Below, one piece after another: positions 7,579-18,279 of a stretch of DNA of 64,000 bases; within the stretch, counting starts at the first letter, position 1; each line of letters begins with the position of its first letter. Position numbers and translations under genes: made by a program. Origin of the DNA: Bacteroides rodentium JCM 16496 (GTDB lineage: Bacteria; Bacteroidota; Bacteroidia; Bacteroidales; Bacteroidaceae); the NCBI RefSeq assembly GCF_000614125.1, contig NZ_BAKJ01000006.1, forward strand, positions 103,463 to 167,462. Reading direction: 5' to 3'. Below the pieces are notes generated by a model that worked only from the letters and a program-made list of their open reading frames with translations, did no database searches and had not been told where the DNA came from.

Positions 7579-8895
7579 ATGATAGATACCAATATATTTC
7601 AAGATAAGACGGCGGTTTACTATACGTTGGGGTGCAAACTGAACTTCTCGGAGACCTCTACTATCGGTAAAATTTTGCGGGAAGCGGGCGTACGTACGGC
7701 GCGCAAGGGTGAGAAAGCGGATATTTGCGTAGTGAATACCTGCTCGGTGACGGAAGTGGCGGACAAGAAGTGCCGCCAGGCTATCCACAAACTGGTGAAG
7801 CAACATCCGGGCGCATTTGTCGTGGTGACTGGTTGTTATGCCCAGCTGAAACCGGAGACGGTGGCAAAGATAGAAGGTGTGGACGTCGTGCTGGGAGCCG
7901 AGCAGAAGAAGGACCTGCTTCACTATCTGGGCAATCTGCAGAAGCACGAGACCGGCGAGGCCTACACTTCCGCTTTGAAGGACATACGTTCGTTTGCCCC
8001 GTCTTGTTCGCGTGGCGACCGGACCCGTTTCTTCCTGAAAGTACAGGACGGCTGCGATTATTATTGTTCCTATTGCACCATTCCCTTTGCCCGCGGACGT
8101 AGCCGTAACGGCAGCATTGCTTCTATGGTGGAGCAGGCCAGCCAGGCGGCTGCCGAAGGTGGAAAGGAAATTGTATTGACCGGTGTCAATATCGGAGACT
8201 TCGGCAAGTCTACCGGTGAAACTTTCTTCGACCTGGTGAAGGCGCTGGACGAGGTGGAAGGCATTGCGCGTTACCGCATATCCTCCATCGAGCCGAATCT
8301 GCTGACAGATGAAATCATAGAATACGTATCCCGTTCCCGGCGTTTCATGCCTCATTTCCATATACCGCTGCAGTCGGGCAGTGACGAGGTGCTGAAGCTG
8401 ATGCGACGCCGTTACGATACTGCCTTGTTTGCCTTGAAGATAAAGAAGATAAAGGAAGTGATGCCCGATTCCTTTATAGGGGTAGACGTGATTGTGGGCA
8501 CCCGTGGAGAGACGGAGGAGTATTTCGGGCAGGCTTATGAGTTTATCAAGAGCCTGGATGTGACGCAGCTCCATGTCTTTAGCTATTCGGAGCGTCCCGG
8601 CACGCAGGCCTTGAAGATAGACCACGTGGTGGCACCCGAAGAAAAGCATCGGCGGAGCCAGCAATTGTTGGAGCTTTCGGACGAAAAGACCCGTACTTTC
8701 TATGTGCGCCATATCGGGCAGACAATGCCGGTGTTGCTGGAACGTCCCAAGCCCGGACTGCCGATGCACGGCTTCACTTCCAATTATATCCGTGTGGAAG
8801 TCCCTCACGATGCGGCCTTGGACAACCAGCTCGTGTCTGTGCGCCTGGGCGATTTCAATGCCGACGGCACCGCACTCATGGGAGCAATGGAATGA
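7579..8895 (+). CDS. mtaB: tRNA t6A37 methylthiotransferase MtaB
   Basis: Radical SAM enzyme that adds a methylthio group to threonylcarbamoyl-adenosine 37 of tRNAs reading ANN codons. The N-terminal domain has three Cys expected to hold an auxiliary iron-sulphur cluster (TLGCKLN, NTCSVTE, TGCYAQ). The radical SAM triad is GCDYYCSYC, followed by TIPFARGRSR. A C-terminal TRAM-like segment is present. The YTLGCKLNFSE start and FARGRSR motif favour MtaB over MiaB or RimO. It heads a plus-strand run with the acyltransferase and glycosyltransferase. Confidence 0.92.
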   Translation: MIDTNIFQDKTAVYYTLGCKLNFSETSTIGKILREAGVRTARKGEKADICVVNTCSVTEVADKKCRQAIHKLVKQHPGAFVVVTGCYAQLKPETVAKIEGVDVVLGAEQKKDLLHYLGNLQKHETGEAYTSALKDIRSFAPSCSRGDRTRFFLKVQDGCDYYCSYCTIPFARGRSRNGSIASMVEQASQAAAEGGKEIVLTGVNIGDFGKSTGETFFDLVKALDEVEGIARYRISSIEPNLLTDEIIEYVSRSRRFMPHFHIPLQSGSDEVLKLMRRRYDTALFALKIKKIKEVMPDSFIGVDVIVGTRGETEEYFGQAYEFIKSLDVTQLHVFSYSERPGTQALKIDHVVAPEEKHRRSQQLLELSDEKTRTFYVRHIGQTMPVLLERPKPGLPMHGFTSNYIRVEVPHDAALDNQLVSVRLGDFNADGTALMGAME

Positions 8896-8911
8896 GGAAT
8901 GCCGCCTTTGC

Positions 8912-8960
8912 AATTTATAATTTGTAACTTATAATTTGTAGCTTGTAACTTATAATTAAC
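8912..8960 (+). repeat. Heptamer tandem array after mtaB
   Basis: Seven consecutive 7-bp units fill this interval: AATTTAT, AATTTGT, AACTTAT, AATTTGT, AGCTTGT, AACTTAT and AATTAAC. The array begins 16 nt after the mtaB stop and ends 7 nt before the next start codon. Confidence 0.8.
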
Positions 8961-8967
8961 TGACGAA

Positions 8968-9852
8968 GTGAAATCAAAAATTGTCTATTGGCTGACTTAT
9001 GCGGGTATGTGGCTTGTGGCACTTTTGCCTTTCCGGGCGCTTTATGCGTTGTCCGACGGGCTGTACTTCTTGATGCGCCACGTCGTGCATTATCGGAAGA
9101 AAGTCATTCGCCGCAACCTTCGCAATTCCTTTCCGGAGAAGTCGGAGACCGAATTGATGGAGATAGAGCGCAAGTTCTACCATTATATCTGCGACTATAT
9201 GCTGGAAGAGGTGAAGATGCTGCGCATCTCTTTCGAGACACTTTGCCGCCGGATGGAGTATGATAATAAGGAAGACTTCCTTGCCATGATGGAGAAGCAT
9301 GGAGGCATTGTATTGTTGATTCCCCATTATGCCAATTTTGAGTGGATTATAGGCATGGGGGCCATCATGTATCCGGGCGACATCCCGGTGCAGGTATACA
9401 AACCGCTAAGCAATAAGTATCTGGACGAGATGTTCAAGCATATCCGCGCACGGTTCGGAGGATACAATGTGGCGAAACATTCCACGGCACGCGAAGTGAT
9501 AAAGCTTCGCCGTGAAAGCAGGCGGATAGCCATCGGCCTGATTACGGACCAGTCGCCCAACCGCAGCGAGGCCCATTATTGGACCACTTTCTTGAATCAG
9601 GATACCGTGTTCATGGATGGCGCCGAGCGCATTGCCAAGCTGATGGACTTCCCCGTCTTTTATTGTGAGCTGGAGCGGATATCCAGGGGATATTGTAAAG
9701 TAAGTTTTGATTTGGTGACCGAAACTCCCAAACAGACGGCAGATGGCGAGATAACCGAGTGCTTCGCCCGTCGTCTGGAGCAGACCATCCGGCGAGAACC
9801 GGCTTATTGGTTCTGGTCGCACAAGCGCTGGAAACTGACACGCCAGCAGTGA
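8968..9852 (+). CDS. Lysophospholipid acyltransferase family protein (LpxL/HtrB-like)
   Basis: Membrane-associated acyltransferase of the lipid A secondary acyltransferase family. The active-site motif is HYANFEW (His-x4-Glu) near residue 117. An N-terminal hydrophobic segment, around residues 9-24, anchors it. The late motif AYWFWSHKRW is typical of the family. The start is a GTG, 7 nt after the heptamer array. Length (294 aa) is normal. In Bacteroides such enzymes add fatty acids to lipid A or to other lipids; the acceptor is not shown by the sequence. Confidence 0.88.
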   Translation: MKSKIVYWLTYAGMWLVALLPFRALYALSDGLYFLMRHVVHYRKKVIRRNLRNSFPEKSETELMEIERKFYHYICDYMLEEVKMLRISFETLCRRMEYDNKEDFLAMMEKHGGIVLLIPHYANFEWIIGMGAIMYPGDIPVQVYKPLSNKYLDEMFKHIRARFGGYNVAKHSTAREVIKLRRESRRIAIGLITDQSPNRSEAHYWTTFLNQDTVFMDGAERIAKLMDFPVFYCELERISRGYCKVSFDLVTETPKQTADGEITECFARRLEQTIRREPAYWFWSHKRWKLTRQQ

Positions 9853-9900
9853 ACGTTGTGATTTTAATGTCTTACTATAACTAATCCTCTCCTTACTTGT

Positions 9901-10842
9901 ATGGATAAAATAGCTGTCGTGATATTGAACTGGAACGGATGTGACATGCTCCGTTCCTTCCTTCCCTCTGTGGTACGCTTTTCGGAAGCGGACGGTGCCG
10001 TGGTGTATGTGGCGGACAATGGTTCTACGGATGCCTCCGTGGCAATGCTCCGTCGCGAGTTTCCTTCTGTGCACTTGATTCTGCTGGAAGAGAATCACGG
10101 TTTTGCCGACGGATACAACCTGGCATTGAAGCAGGTGGAGGCAGAATATGTAGTGCTGCTCAACTCCGATGTAGAGGTCACGCCACATTGGCTTGTCCCG
10201 TTGGCAGAGTATATGGATGCCCATCCGGAGACGGCGGCTTGTCAGCCGAAGATACGCAGTTGGCGCAACAAGGAGCGGTTTGAATACGCCGGTGCTGCGG
10301 GAGGTTTCATCGACCACTATGGCTATCCCTTCTGCCGCGGTCGTATCATGGGCGTGGTCGAGGAGGACAAGGGGCAATACGACACGGTGATACCCATTTT
10401 CTGGGCTACGGGGGCGGCTCTGTTCATCCGTCTGGCAGATTACCGGGAAGCGGGTGGGCTGGACGGACGCTTTTTTGCCCACATGGAGGAGATAGATTTG
10501 TGTTGGCGGCTTCGCGCCCGAGGCAGGCAGTTGGTGTGCGTACCGCAAAGCGTGGTGTTTCATGTGGGAGGAGCCACTTTGAAGAAGGAAAATCCGCGCA
10601 AGACCTTCCTCAATTTCCGTAACAACCTTGTCATGCTTTATAAGAATTTGCCGCAGGAGGACTTGGCATCCGTGATGCGTGCGCGTGCGGTGCTCGATTA
10701 TGTGGCTGCGTTCAGTTTCATGCTGAAAGGCCAGTTACCCAATGCTTTGGCCGTATTCCGTGCGCGCCGTGCCTACCACTCCCTCCGCACTTCATTGGGA
10801 GCGTCGCGCAAAGAGAATCTGAAAAAACTACGCTTGCCGTAA
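9901..10842 (+). CDS. Glycosyltransferase family 2
   Basis: A GT-A fold glycosyltransferase of the rhamnosyltransferase-like GT2 group. The nucleotide-sugar fold starts IAVVILNWNGCDMLRSFLPS. The Asp motif reads VLLNSDVEV and the acceptor-side motif is FFAHMEEIDLCWRLRARG, typical of dTDP-rhamnosyl or related transferases. No signal peptide is seen. It follows the acyltransferase by 48 nt on the same strand, so both may serve envelope lipid or polysaccharide assembly. The sugar and acceptor are unknown. Confidence 0.88.
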   Translation: MDKIAVVILNWNGCDMLRSFLPSVVRFSEADGAVVYVADNGSTDASVAMLRREFPSVHLILLEENHGFADGYNLALKQVEAEYVVLLNSDVEVTPHWLVPLAEYMDAHPETAACQPKIRSWRNKERFEYAGAAGGFIDHYGYPFCRGRIMGVVEEDKGQYDTVIPIFWATGAALFIRLADYREAGGLDGRFFAHMEEIDLCWRLRARGRQLVCVPQSVVFHVGGATLKKENPRKTFLNFRNNLVMLYKNLPQEDLASVMRARAVLDYVAAFSFMLKGQLPNALAVFRARRAYHSLRTSLGASRKENLKKLRLP

Positions 10843-10963
10843 TACCGGAACGGACAAAAAGCAGTATATTGGCGCAGTTTTATTTACATGGAAAGAAATT
10901 CTTTTTCCAATTGTAGGAACTGTTGCCTTTTATAATTGTTCAATCTATTAAAGGTTTTGGATT

Positions 10964-11480
10964 ATGGAAAAATTAGTTAGAAAAATCGGATTAGTGGCAC
11001 ACGACGCCATGAAGAAAGACCTCATCGAGTGGGTGTTGTGGAACTCGGAATTGCTGATGGGGCATAAGTTCTATTGTACGGGCACCACGGGTACCCTCAT
11101 CCTCGAAGCTCCGGGAGAAACATCCCGATGTGGAGTGGGATTTCACTATCCTTAAATCCGGCCCTTTGGGCGGTGACCAGCAGATGGGCTCGCGCATTGT
11201 GGACGGAGAGATTGACTATCTTTTCTTCTTCACCGACCCGATGACCCTTCAGCCTCACGATACGGATGTGAAGGCGCTGACCCGCCTTGCCGGTGTGGAG
11301 AACATCGTGTTCTGCTGCAACCGCAGTACGGCAGATCATATCATTTCCAGCCCGTTGTTCCTCGACCCGACGTATGAACGTACCGTTCCCGATTACAGCA
11401 ACTACACCAAGCGGTTTGCAAACAAGCCGGTGGTGGCCGAAGCGGTGGAATCCGCGAAGAAGCGGAAACGGAAGAAATAG
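10964..11480 (+). pseudogene. mgsA: Methylglyoxal synthase, frameshifted
   Basis: Converts dihydroxyacetone phosphate to methylglyoxal and phosphate. The first frame (from 10964) holds the catalytic LVAHD motif and GTTGTLILEA. The second frame (to 11480) holds SGPLGGDQQMGS, FFTDPMTLQPHDTDVKAL and the C-terminal ATAD-type segment STADHIISSP. They are out of register near 11108. There the expected peptide LEALREKHPDVEW appears to have lost two bases, probably one GC of a GCGC. All catalytic His and Asp residues are otherwise present, and the mended protein is about 172 aa. A sequence error is as likely as a real mutation. A strong terminator follows. Confidence 0.85.
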
Positions 11481-11489
11481 GCTGAATGA

Positions 11490-11536
11490 GCATCACTGCC
11501 GGAATTGAATTCTGTTCATTCCGACGGTGATGCTTT
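11490..11536 (+). terminator. Terminator of mgsA
   Basis: A 16-bp stem, GCATCACTGCCGGAAT against ATTCCGACGGTGATGC with two wobble pairs, is followed by TTTG. It begins 9 nt after the mgsA stop. Confidence 0.75.
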
Positions 11537-11627
11537 GTAGTCTATTTTAGTACTTTCTTATATAGAGTTTTAGCTTTTGTATCAGAATTGATAGCCTGCA
11601 CTGAACTGATAGCCATAGTTGCGGAGG

Positions 11628-12023
11628 TTACACAGTTTCTGTGAGGTCTTGAGAAAGTATTGCTTTATCCTTATCCGTAAAGCAGCATTCGTACAAATCT
11701 TTATATATCTTTCCTGCTTTCTCGTACAATTGTACATCATGAGTGGGGTTGTCTGAGCACTTGTCGATGATACGTATATGATGTCCTCACGGAATGCCGC
11801 TTGGCATAGCGTATGTTTGTTTCCGAAAGTCCCTCTATACCGGGCATTTCCTTGCGCAAGTTTGCACTAAGGGTGGCATGGAATTTCCCTCCGTATTTGT
11901 TGTCAACAGCCAACGAAACGATATCCTTCCCAACCCCCAATAGAACTCAATGAGAACTCCGTTCACTTTTACTGCCGCTTTTTCTGGCTCTGACGGTAAC
12001 GGATACTCAATTCCTTTATTCAT
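11628..12023 (-). pseudogene. Decayed DUF1016 (YhcG-like) nuclease-family gene
   Basis: Three fragments on the minus strand join into the N-terminal domain of DUF1016/YhcG proteins. Fragment one ends IEFYWGLG. Fragment two continues KDIVSLAVDNKYGGKF and RKEMPGIEGLSETNIRYAKR. Fragment three reads IP, then a stop in place of Trp, then GHHIRIIDKCSDNP. The lesions are a one-base loss near 11940, an internal deletion after YAKR of perhaps 40 codons, and TGG changed to TGA. The catalytic C-terminal half is missing. A consensus promoter is still intact upstream. YhcG-type proteins are linked to restriction and DNA-repair loci in other bacteria. Bases 11537-11627 show nothing recognisable. Confidence 0.75.
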
Positions 12024-12081
12024 TGCAGGTAGTCTTTGTCTAATATACCGATGGATTTGCTCATGCTTTTTATGTTTCTTG

Positions 12082-12112
12082 CAAAAGTAGTTTTTCTCTT
12101 TTTATCTGCAAA
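12082..12112 (-). promoter_or_regulatory. Intact promoter upstream of the DUF1016 remnant
   Basis: On the minus strand TTTG (12109-12112) and TACTTTTG (12082-12089) are separated by 19 nt, an exact fit to the Bacteroides consensus. Transcription would start near 12075, about 50 nt before the start codon of the decayed gene. Confidence 0.7.
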
Positions 12113-12165
12113 CAACTTCCTCTGTTTGATTCAGGCTTTTGCAGATGTCAGATAAAATAAAAAAA

Positions 12166-12531
12166 TTATAAGGGGCGGTTGAGGCGTACTTCTATTCCGG
12201 CAGTTTCGATGTCTGCTCCCATGGGTGGGTTGCGTTTGGACAGTTTGAGTTCTATTTCCTCTATCTGTGGAAAATTGCGGAACAATCTGTCGGTGATTCG
12301 TCCGCAAACATGTTCCAACAGTCGGGAAGGAATCGCCATTTCTGTCTTGACTACCTCATACACATCTGCATAGCTCACGGTATCGGCCACGTCGTCCGTT
12401 TTTGCCGCACGCCGGATGTCGACTTGCAGGCGCAGGCTGACGGTAAACTCATTGCCTACCAAAGTCTCCTGCCGGCCCACACCGTGATGGGCAAAGAAGC
12501 GGAGGTTGTCGAGAAAAATATAACTGATCAT
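12166..12531 (-). CDS. folB: Dihydroneopterin aldolase
   Basis: Folate pathway enzyme that cleaves dihydroneopterin to hydroxymethyl-dihydropterin and glycolaldehyde. The 121-aa protein has the family start IFLDNLRFFAHHGVGRQE and the catalytic region RLLEHVCGRITDRLF. It ends with the typical LSKRNPPMGADIETAGIEVR, which includes the conserved Lys. The ATG at 12531 is supported by a consensus promoter ending at 12552, which lies inside the longer reading frame and so rules out its earlier start. Confidence 0.93.
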   Translation of the reverse strand: MISYIFLDNLRFFAHHGVGRQETLVGNEFTVSLRLQVDIRRAAKTDDVADTVSYADVYEVVKTEMAIPSRLLEHVCGRITDRLFRNFPQIEEIELKLSKRNPPMGADIETAGIEVRLNRPL

Positions 12532-12551
12532 CGCTTGTAGGTTGTTTGCTG

Positions 12552-12583
12552 CAAATCTACTGATATTTTGTGGGACGGGCAAA
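12552..12583 (-). promoter_or_regulatory. folB promoter
   Basis: Minus-strand TTTG (12580-12583), 20 nt spacer, TAGATTTG (12552-12559). The start of transcription near 12545 gives a leader of about 14 nt before the folB ATG. Confidence 0.7.
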
Positions 12584-12677
12584 CCGGAATCCGATTGTTG
12601 TAGCTTTTTGTGTGAATTGTATTCCACAAAATACAAAAAAGGAAGCGGAATTGTTTTTTAGAGAATACAATGAAATG

Positions 12678-12801
12678 GTGTGTCGAAACTGGTATTCACC
12701 ACAGATTACACAGATTTACACAGATAAGCATCTTTGATTATCAGTAGATTAAGCTCATTTTGTGTTAATCCGTGTAATCTGTGGTGAATTTTGACACACC
12801 C
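12678..12801. repeat. Long inverted repeat, REP-like (CACCACAGATTACACAG type)
   Basis: ATTCACCACAGATTACAC (12694-12711) has an exact inverted copy at 12772-12789. The pairing extends outwards into GTGTGTC and GACACAC and inwards with mismatches. It lies after the malQ stop. A related inverted repeat with the shared core CACCACAGA..ACACAGA is found at 33375-33464. Confidence 0.85.
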
Positions 12802-12843
12802 CCTTCTTCGTGTCTTGACTTATAGGGTGTTTACCACTCTTTC

Positions 12844-15536
12844 TTATCTTCCGGTGCTTTCTATCATGCTCCTTATTTTCTCGTTCAGGCTTTCTGCCTT
12901 CATCAGTTGTTCCAGTGTCAGGTGCATGCGCCAGCGCCAGTAGTGGCGCGGGTTGGCAGGGATGTTGATGCGCTCTTCCTGCACGTCCGGGTTGCGCCAT
13001 TTGCCGTCCATCGACATCCAGTCTTGCAGGGAGAGGATGCAGAGGATGGAGTTGCTGCAGAGGTGATTGCGAACCACTTCTTCGCAGAGCTCCGGCGTGG
13101 CCGTCGCCGGTGCGGCACCGTAGTGTCCGAGCATGGTGTTGTAGTAACGCTGCGTCTGCTGGAAGTCTTCTTCCCACCAGCCGCGCAGGGTAGACATGTC
13201 GTGCGTGGAGATGGTGCAGACCGAGCGGTACGGATACCAGTCCGGGTGGCCGAATTCTTGTTTCGGGTCTTTCGGCATACGTTGTATCTCCAGGGAGAGG
13301 ATGCGCAGGTCGTTCATCACCCATGCCACGCAGTCGGGAATCATGCCCAAGTCCTCACCGCATACCAGCATGCGTGTGGACTGTGTCAGTTGCGGCAGTT
13401 TCTTCATGGCTTGCTGTCCCCAGAAGTCGTTGTGGCGATGATAGTAGTACTGGTCATACAGCCGGTTGAAGGCAGCCTTCTCCCAATCGTTCAGCGCGCG
13501 GTAGATGTAGTCGTGCTGCACGCCGATGCGCGGATGGTATTCGTGCGGATTGTTGCGGTCGGGCACGAACAGCACATCGCTGATAAGGGCGTAAAGCCCG
13601 TCACGAATCCAGATGCTGTCATCGTCCGTCTTTCCGGCAAAATAGGCTTCCACCTTGCGCTGGGTGTCGAACTCGGGACGCATGCGGTAGATTTCGTAAG
13701 TGTCCGTCGGCTCTATGAAGGTCTGCTTCACATAGTCGGTGTGCGGGCCGAAGATTTGTCCGAGGAAGTACTCATGGATATAGGGCTTCAGGAAGAAGTC
13801 TTCGCGGAATGCCAGCCCGTAGCTTTCTATCTCCTCGCGTGTCATGGGCAGGGCGGGGACGAACTGTCCCAGCAGACCGTGTACGGCGTGCATCGGTATC
13901 TCCCAAATGCGGAAGAAGCCGAGGATGTGGTCTATGCGGTAGGCATCGAAGTATTCCGCCATTTTGTGGAAACGCTTCATCCACCAGGCATAGCCGTCCT
14001 TCTCCATCACGTCCCAGTTGTAGGTAGGGAAACCCCAGTTCTGCCCGTTCACGGAGAAGTCATCGGGCGGTGCGCCGGCTTGGCCGTTCAGGTTGAAGTA
14101 GTGGGGTTCCTTCCAGGCTTCCACACTGTTGCGGCTGATGCCGATGGGGATGTCGCCTTTCAGCACTACGCCGTTGGCGCGTGCATGCTCGGTGGCGGCA
14201 AGCAGTTGCAGGTGCAGATTGAACTGGATGTAGTAGTAGATGGCGATATGCGGATAGTCGGCAGAGTCCGGCCGGCACAATGTCTCTATCTCCTTGGCAT
14301 CGTAGGTGGCATACTTGGGCCACTCGCGGAAATTCGGGGTCTTGTAGGCATCACGCAGGTAGCTGAAGACGGCATATGGCTGCAACCATTCCTTGTTGGC
14401 TTCGTAGAAATTACGGAAAGCATCCGATGCCAGCACCTTTTCCCCTTCCTGCTTGAAGATGAGGTGGAAGTATTCCCACTTTGTCTTGTTCACAGCTTCG
14501 TAGTCTACGGCGGGCAGGGCATTCAGTTCCTTCTGGCGTTTGTTGAATTCGGCCATCACCTTTTTGTCCTTCAAGCTGCCCAACTGCTTCAGGTCGGCGT
14601 ACATGGGATGGAAGGCATAGATGGAGATGCTACTGTAAGGGTAGGAGTCTGTCCAGGTATGCGTCATGGTAGTGTCGTTGATGGGCAGAATCTGCACCGC
14701 CTTCTGATTGGTGGCAACTGCCCAGTCAATCATGCGCTTCAAGTCGCCGAAATCGCCTACACCGAAGCTTTTCTCGGAGCGCAGGGAGAATACGGGTACG
14801 GCCACTCCCGCACCTTTCCATGCAGGAAGATTGAAGTATACATAGCGGTCGCCGACAGCCAGCGTTTCGTTGGCGGCTATCTGCGGGTCGGCCATATAGC
14901 GGTTGGGATTATTCTCCCAGGCCACGGCACGGCGCTCTTTCTTGTTGTAAAGGACGAATTTATACTCCAGCGGGAAGTTGATTTTGCCGGCATCCACTTC
15001 TACCTGCCATTCGGGGAAGTCGATGTCGCTCATAAGGGCAGCTTTGTCCGGGTTCCAGTCACCCAGCGCTTTCTGGTTTCCGCAAAGTGCCAGGCAGTGG
15101 TCATTGTCTATGCAGGGGCGTACGCCTTTATCAGCAACCCCTTTTTGTAGCTTTTCGGGGCGGCACTGCGTTCGCGATGCGCCAGCAGGGATTCTGTGAA
15201 AGCGGATGTATAAAAATACTGCTGCTCGGGCAGGTTCTTCCAGCAATCTTCCAGTCGGTAAACTTTCTTCGGATTGTCTGTAACGTGCAGGATGCGTGGC
15301 AGGCTGTTCCACTCTGTCCGTATGGTTCTGCCATCCCGGTAGATGTGGTAACTGTACTCGACGTTTCCATTACCGGGAATCTGGATATCCACTTCCGCGG
15401 TCCAGTGAATGCCGTCTACAGTGTGCAGGGGGGTGGCTTTGTCGGGCTGGTTGTTGCCAAGTTCCGGGATGGAACCCAGGACTCTGACTTCTTCACCCCA
15501 GCTGGTGCGATACTCGATATTGAATATTAGTGTCAT
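12844..15536 (-). pseudogene. malQ: 4-alpha-glucanotransferase (MalQ/DPE2-like), frameshifted
   Basis: GH77 amylomaltase that transfers glucan segments between maltooligosaccharides. The protein is about 897 aa, the length of Bacteroides MalQ with two N-terminal starch-binding (CBM20) domains. The first reads FNIEYRTSWGEEVRVLGSIPELG, the second DNDHCLALCGNQKALGDW. The GH77 core has GVGDFGDLKRMIDWA, AYRIDHILGFFRIWEIP with the nucleophile Asp, and VCGEDLGMIPDCV with the acid/base Glu. One base is missing near 15114 in a C-run: KAYAPA stops, while the other frame continues CIDNDHCL. Otherwise it is complete, so a sequencing error is likely. It is alone, not in a sus-type cluster. Confidence 0.88.
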
Positions 15537-15667
15537 ATTATATTAGATTTAGAAATAGCAATAGCTGCAATGATTATGCAAGTATAGAAATTATTCCTCA
15601 TAATCATGCAGCTACCGTTATCTAAGTCATTTAAATTCCTATGCAAACGTTTGTGCTTGCCGTGGAA

Positions 15668-18203
15668 TTATCCACAGCGGGAAGCTCCACACGTCTTGCA
15701 GATGAGGCAACCTTCTTGGTAAACCAGTGTTTCGTTGCCGCAGTTGGGGCATTTCTTGCCTTTGGCTTCCGTGCCGTCCTGGATGTATTTCTTCAGGGCG
15801 CGTTCCACACCGTTCTTCCAGGTATTGATGTTTTCGCTGTCCAGTTGCAGTGAACCTACCAGCTTGATGACCTGCTCGATAGGCATGCGATAACGCAATA
15901 CACCGGAAATCAGCTTGGCATAGTTCCAGTACTCTTTGTTGAACTTCTCGGACAGACCCTCGATGGTGACTTTGTATCCGCGCTTGTTCTCGAACTGGAA
16001 GTCGTAACGCTTGTTTCCGTGCTCATCCACATTCTTGATGATGTGGCCCGACACCACATTCTTCGGCAGGATGATGCCTTCATCATCGTCCAGCACACCG
16101 GTGAATATCTCGTAGATGATTGTCCAGCAAGCCGACGAATGCCACCCATTTCTCCTTGTTGTTCTGGAAGCGGACAACGTCTGCATCCAATATTCTGGGA
16201 CGTGTTTCAACGACCGTAGGCGGTTTGCACGGGGGAAGCTCGGGCTTCTTGTCGCTCTTGGTAGAGATGAGCACGCCGGAACGCGAACCGTCGCGGTAAA
16301 CCGTACAGCCCTTGCAGCCTGATTTCCATGCTTCTACATACAGACGGTTCACGAGGTCTTCGTCTACGTCGTTCGGCAGGTTGATGGTTACGCTGATAGA
16401 GTGGTCCACCCATTTCTGGATACGTCCTTGCATCTTGACTTTCATCAGCCAGTCCACGTCGTTGGAGGTTGCTTTATAATAAGGTGATTTCTCTACCAGG
16501 GCATCCACTTCTTCCTGCGTGTAGCGTTTGGCGGGGTTGTATCCTTGTGCTTCCATCCAAGTCACAAACTTGGGGTGGAACACGATATATTCTTCAAAGG
16601 CATCCCCGGTTTCGTCGATGAAGTCCACATGAACGTTCGTATCGTTGGGATTCACTTTGCGGCGGCGCTTGTACACGGGCAGGAATACGGGCTCGATACC
16701 GGAGGTGGTTTGAGTCATCAGGCTGGTGGTGCCGGTCGGGGCGATGGTCAGACAAGCAATGTTGCGGCGTCCGTACTTCTTCATCTCCTCGTACATTTCC
16801 GGGTCGGCTTCGCGCAGGCGGTTGATGAACGGGTTGTTCTTTTCGCGTTCTGTATCGTATACCTCGAATGCGCCGCGCTCTTTGGCCATTTCTATGGAGG
16901 AGCGATAGGCGTTGAGTGCCACCGTCTTGTGTACTTTCTCCGAGAACTCGGTTGCCTCTTCAGTACCATAACGCAATCCCAGGGCGGCAAGCATGTCGCC
17001 TTCTGCCGTGATACCTACACCGGTACGGCGGCCTTGGGCGCTTTTCTTGTAAATCTTCTGCCACAAAACGCGTTCTGTACGTTTCACGTCTTCGCTTTCG
17101 GGGTCGGCATCTATCTTGCTCATGATGCGCTCTATCTTCTCCAGTTCAAGGTCGATGATGTCGTCCATGATGCGTTGGGCCAAAGCTACATGCTTCTTGA
17201 ATAGCTCAAAGTCAAAGTAGGCGTCAGGCTTGAACGGATTGACCACGTATGAGTAAAGGTTGATGGCGAGCAGACGGCAGGAGTCGTACGGACACAGTGG
17301 AATTTCGCCGCATGGATTGGTGGATACGGTACGGTAGCCCAGGTCTGCATAGCAGTCGGGTACGGATTCCTTTAATATGGTATCCCAGAACAATACACCG
17401 GGTTCTGCCGATTTCCATGCATTGTGCACAATCTTTTTCCATAATGCGGATGCGTCAATGTCTTTTTGGAATGCCGGCTCTGTGGCGTCAATCGGATATT
17501 GCTGTGTATATGGTTTGCCTTCGATGGCGGCCTGCATGAAGTCGTCGGTCAGTTTTACGGAGACGTTGGCTCCGGTCACCTTGCCCTCGGTCATCTTGGC
17601 ATCGATGAAGGCTTCCGAGTCGGGGTGTTTGATGGATACGCTGAGCATCAGTGCGCCGCGGCGTCCATCTTGAGCTACTTCGCGTGTAGAGTTTGAATAG
17701 CGTTCCATGAAGGGGACCAAGCCGGTGGAGGTCAATGCCGAGTTCTTTACCGGTGAACCTTTCGGACGGATATGGGATAAGTCGTGTCCCACGCCGCCAC
17801 GGCGTTTCATCAGCTGTACTTGTTCTTCGTCTATCTTGAAGATGGCACCATAAGAATCCGCTTCGCCGTCCACACCGATAACAAAGCAGTTGGACAGAGA
17901 GGCTACCTGATAGTTGTTTCCAATTCCGGTCATCGGGCTTCCTTGCGGAACAATGTACTTGAAGTGGTCGAGCAAGCCGAAAAGTTCCTCTGAACTTAAT
18001 GGATTGGGGTACTTGGCCTCAATGCGGGCTACCTCATTGGCTATTCGCCAATGCATGTCCTCCGGAGACTTTTCGTAAATATTTCCGAAAGAATCCTTGA
18101 CTGCATATTTGTTTACCCAAACTCTGGCAGCCAACTCGTCGCCTTGGAAGTATTTTAAAGATTCTCCGTAGGCTTCGTCATAAGAATAATTTTTCTTTTC
18201 CAC
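15668..18203 (-). pseudogene. nrdJ: B12-dependent (class II) ribonucleotide reductase, frameshifted
   Basis: Adenosylcobalamin-dependent enzyme that reduces ribonucleotides to deoxyribonucleotides. The first frame (706 aa) carries SLSNCFVIGVDGEADSYG, the catalytic STNPCGEIPL motif and the nucleotide loop CLTIAPTGTTSLMTQTTSG. The second frame carries YEIFTGVLDDDEGI and ends in a zinc-ribbon-like tail with CPNCG and CKTCGASRCG. The frames part near 16121, where GLLDN should run into PYEIFTG; two bases appear lost, or one gained. The mended length is about 845 aa. Because this is a core DNA-precursor enzyme, an error in the sequence is likely. A consensus promoter lies 77 nt upstream, too close for a cobalamin riboswitch. 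Confidence 0.88.
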
Positions 18204-18279
18204 AATGTTGTATCTCTTAGGATTAGTTACAAATAAGTAAAGTTGTAGAAGTTGTACTTATCGTTAACAAATGCATTTG

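Noticed and set aside
12907..15150. Long plus-strand ORF of 747 aa opposite malQ
   Set aside because: It is the antisense shadow of a clear GH77 gene and has no recognisable domains. The same applies to other long antisense frames, such as 6297-7184, 7504-8913 and 29915-31117.
15108..15536. A separate stand-alone CBM20 protein before malQ
   Set aside because: Its end and the start of the next frame join exactly to the known two-CBM20 MalQ layout after one base is restored.
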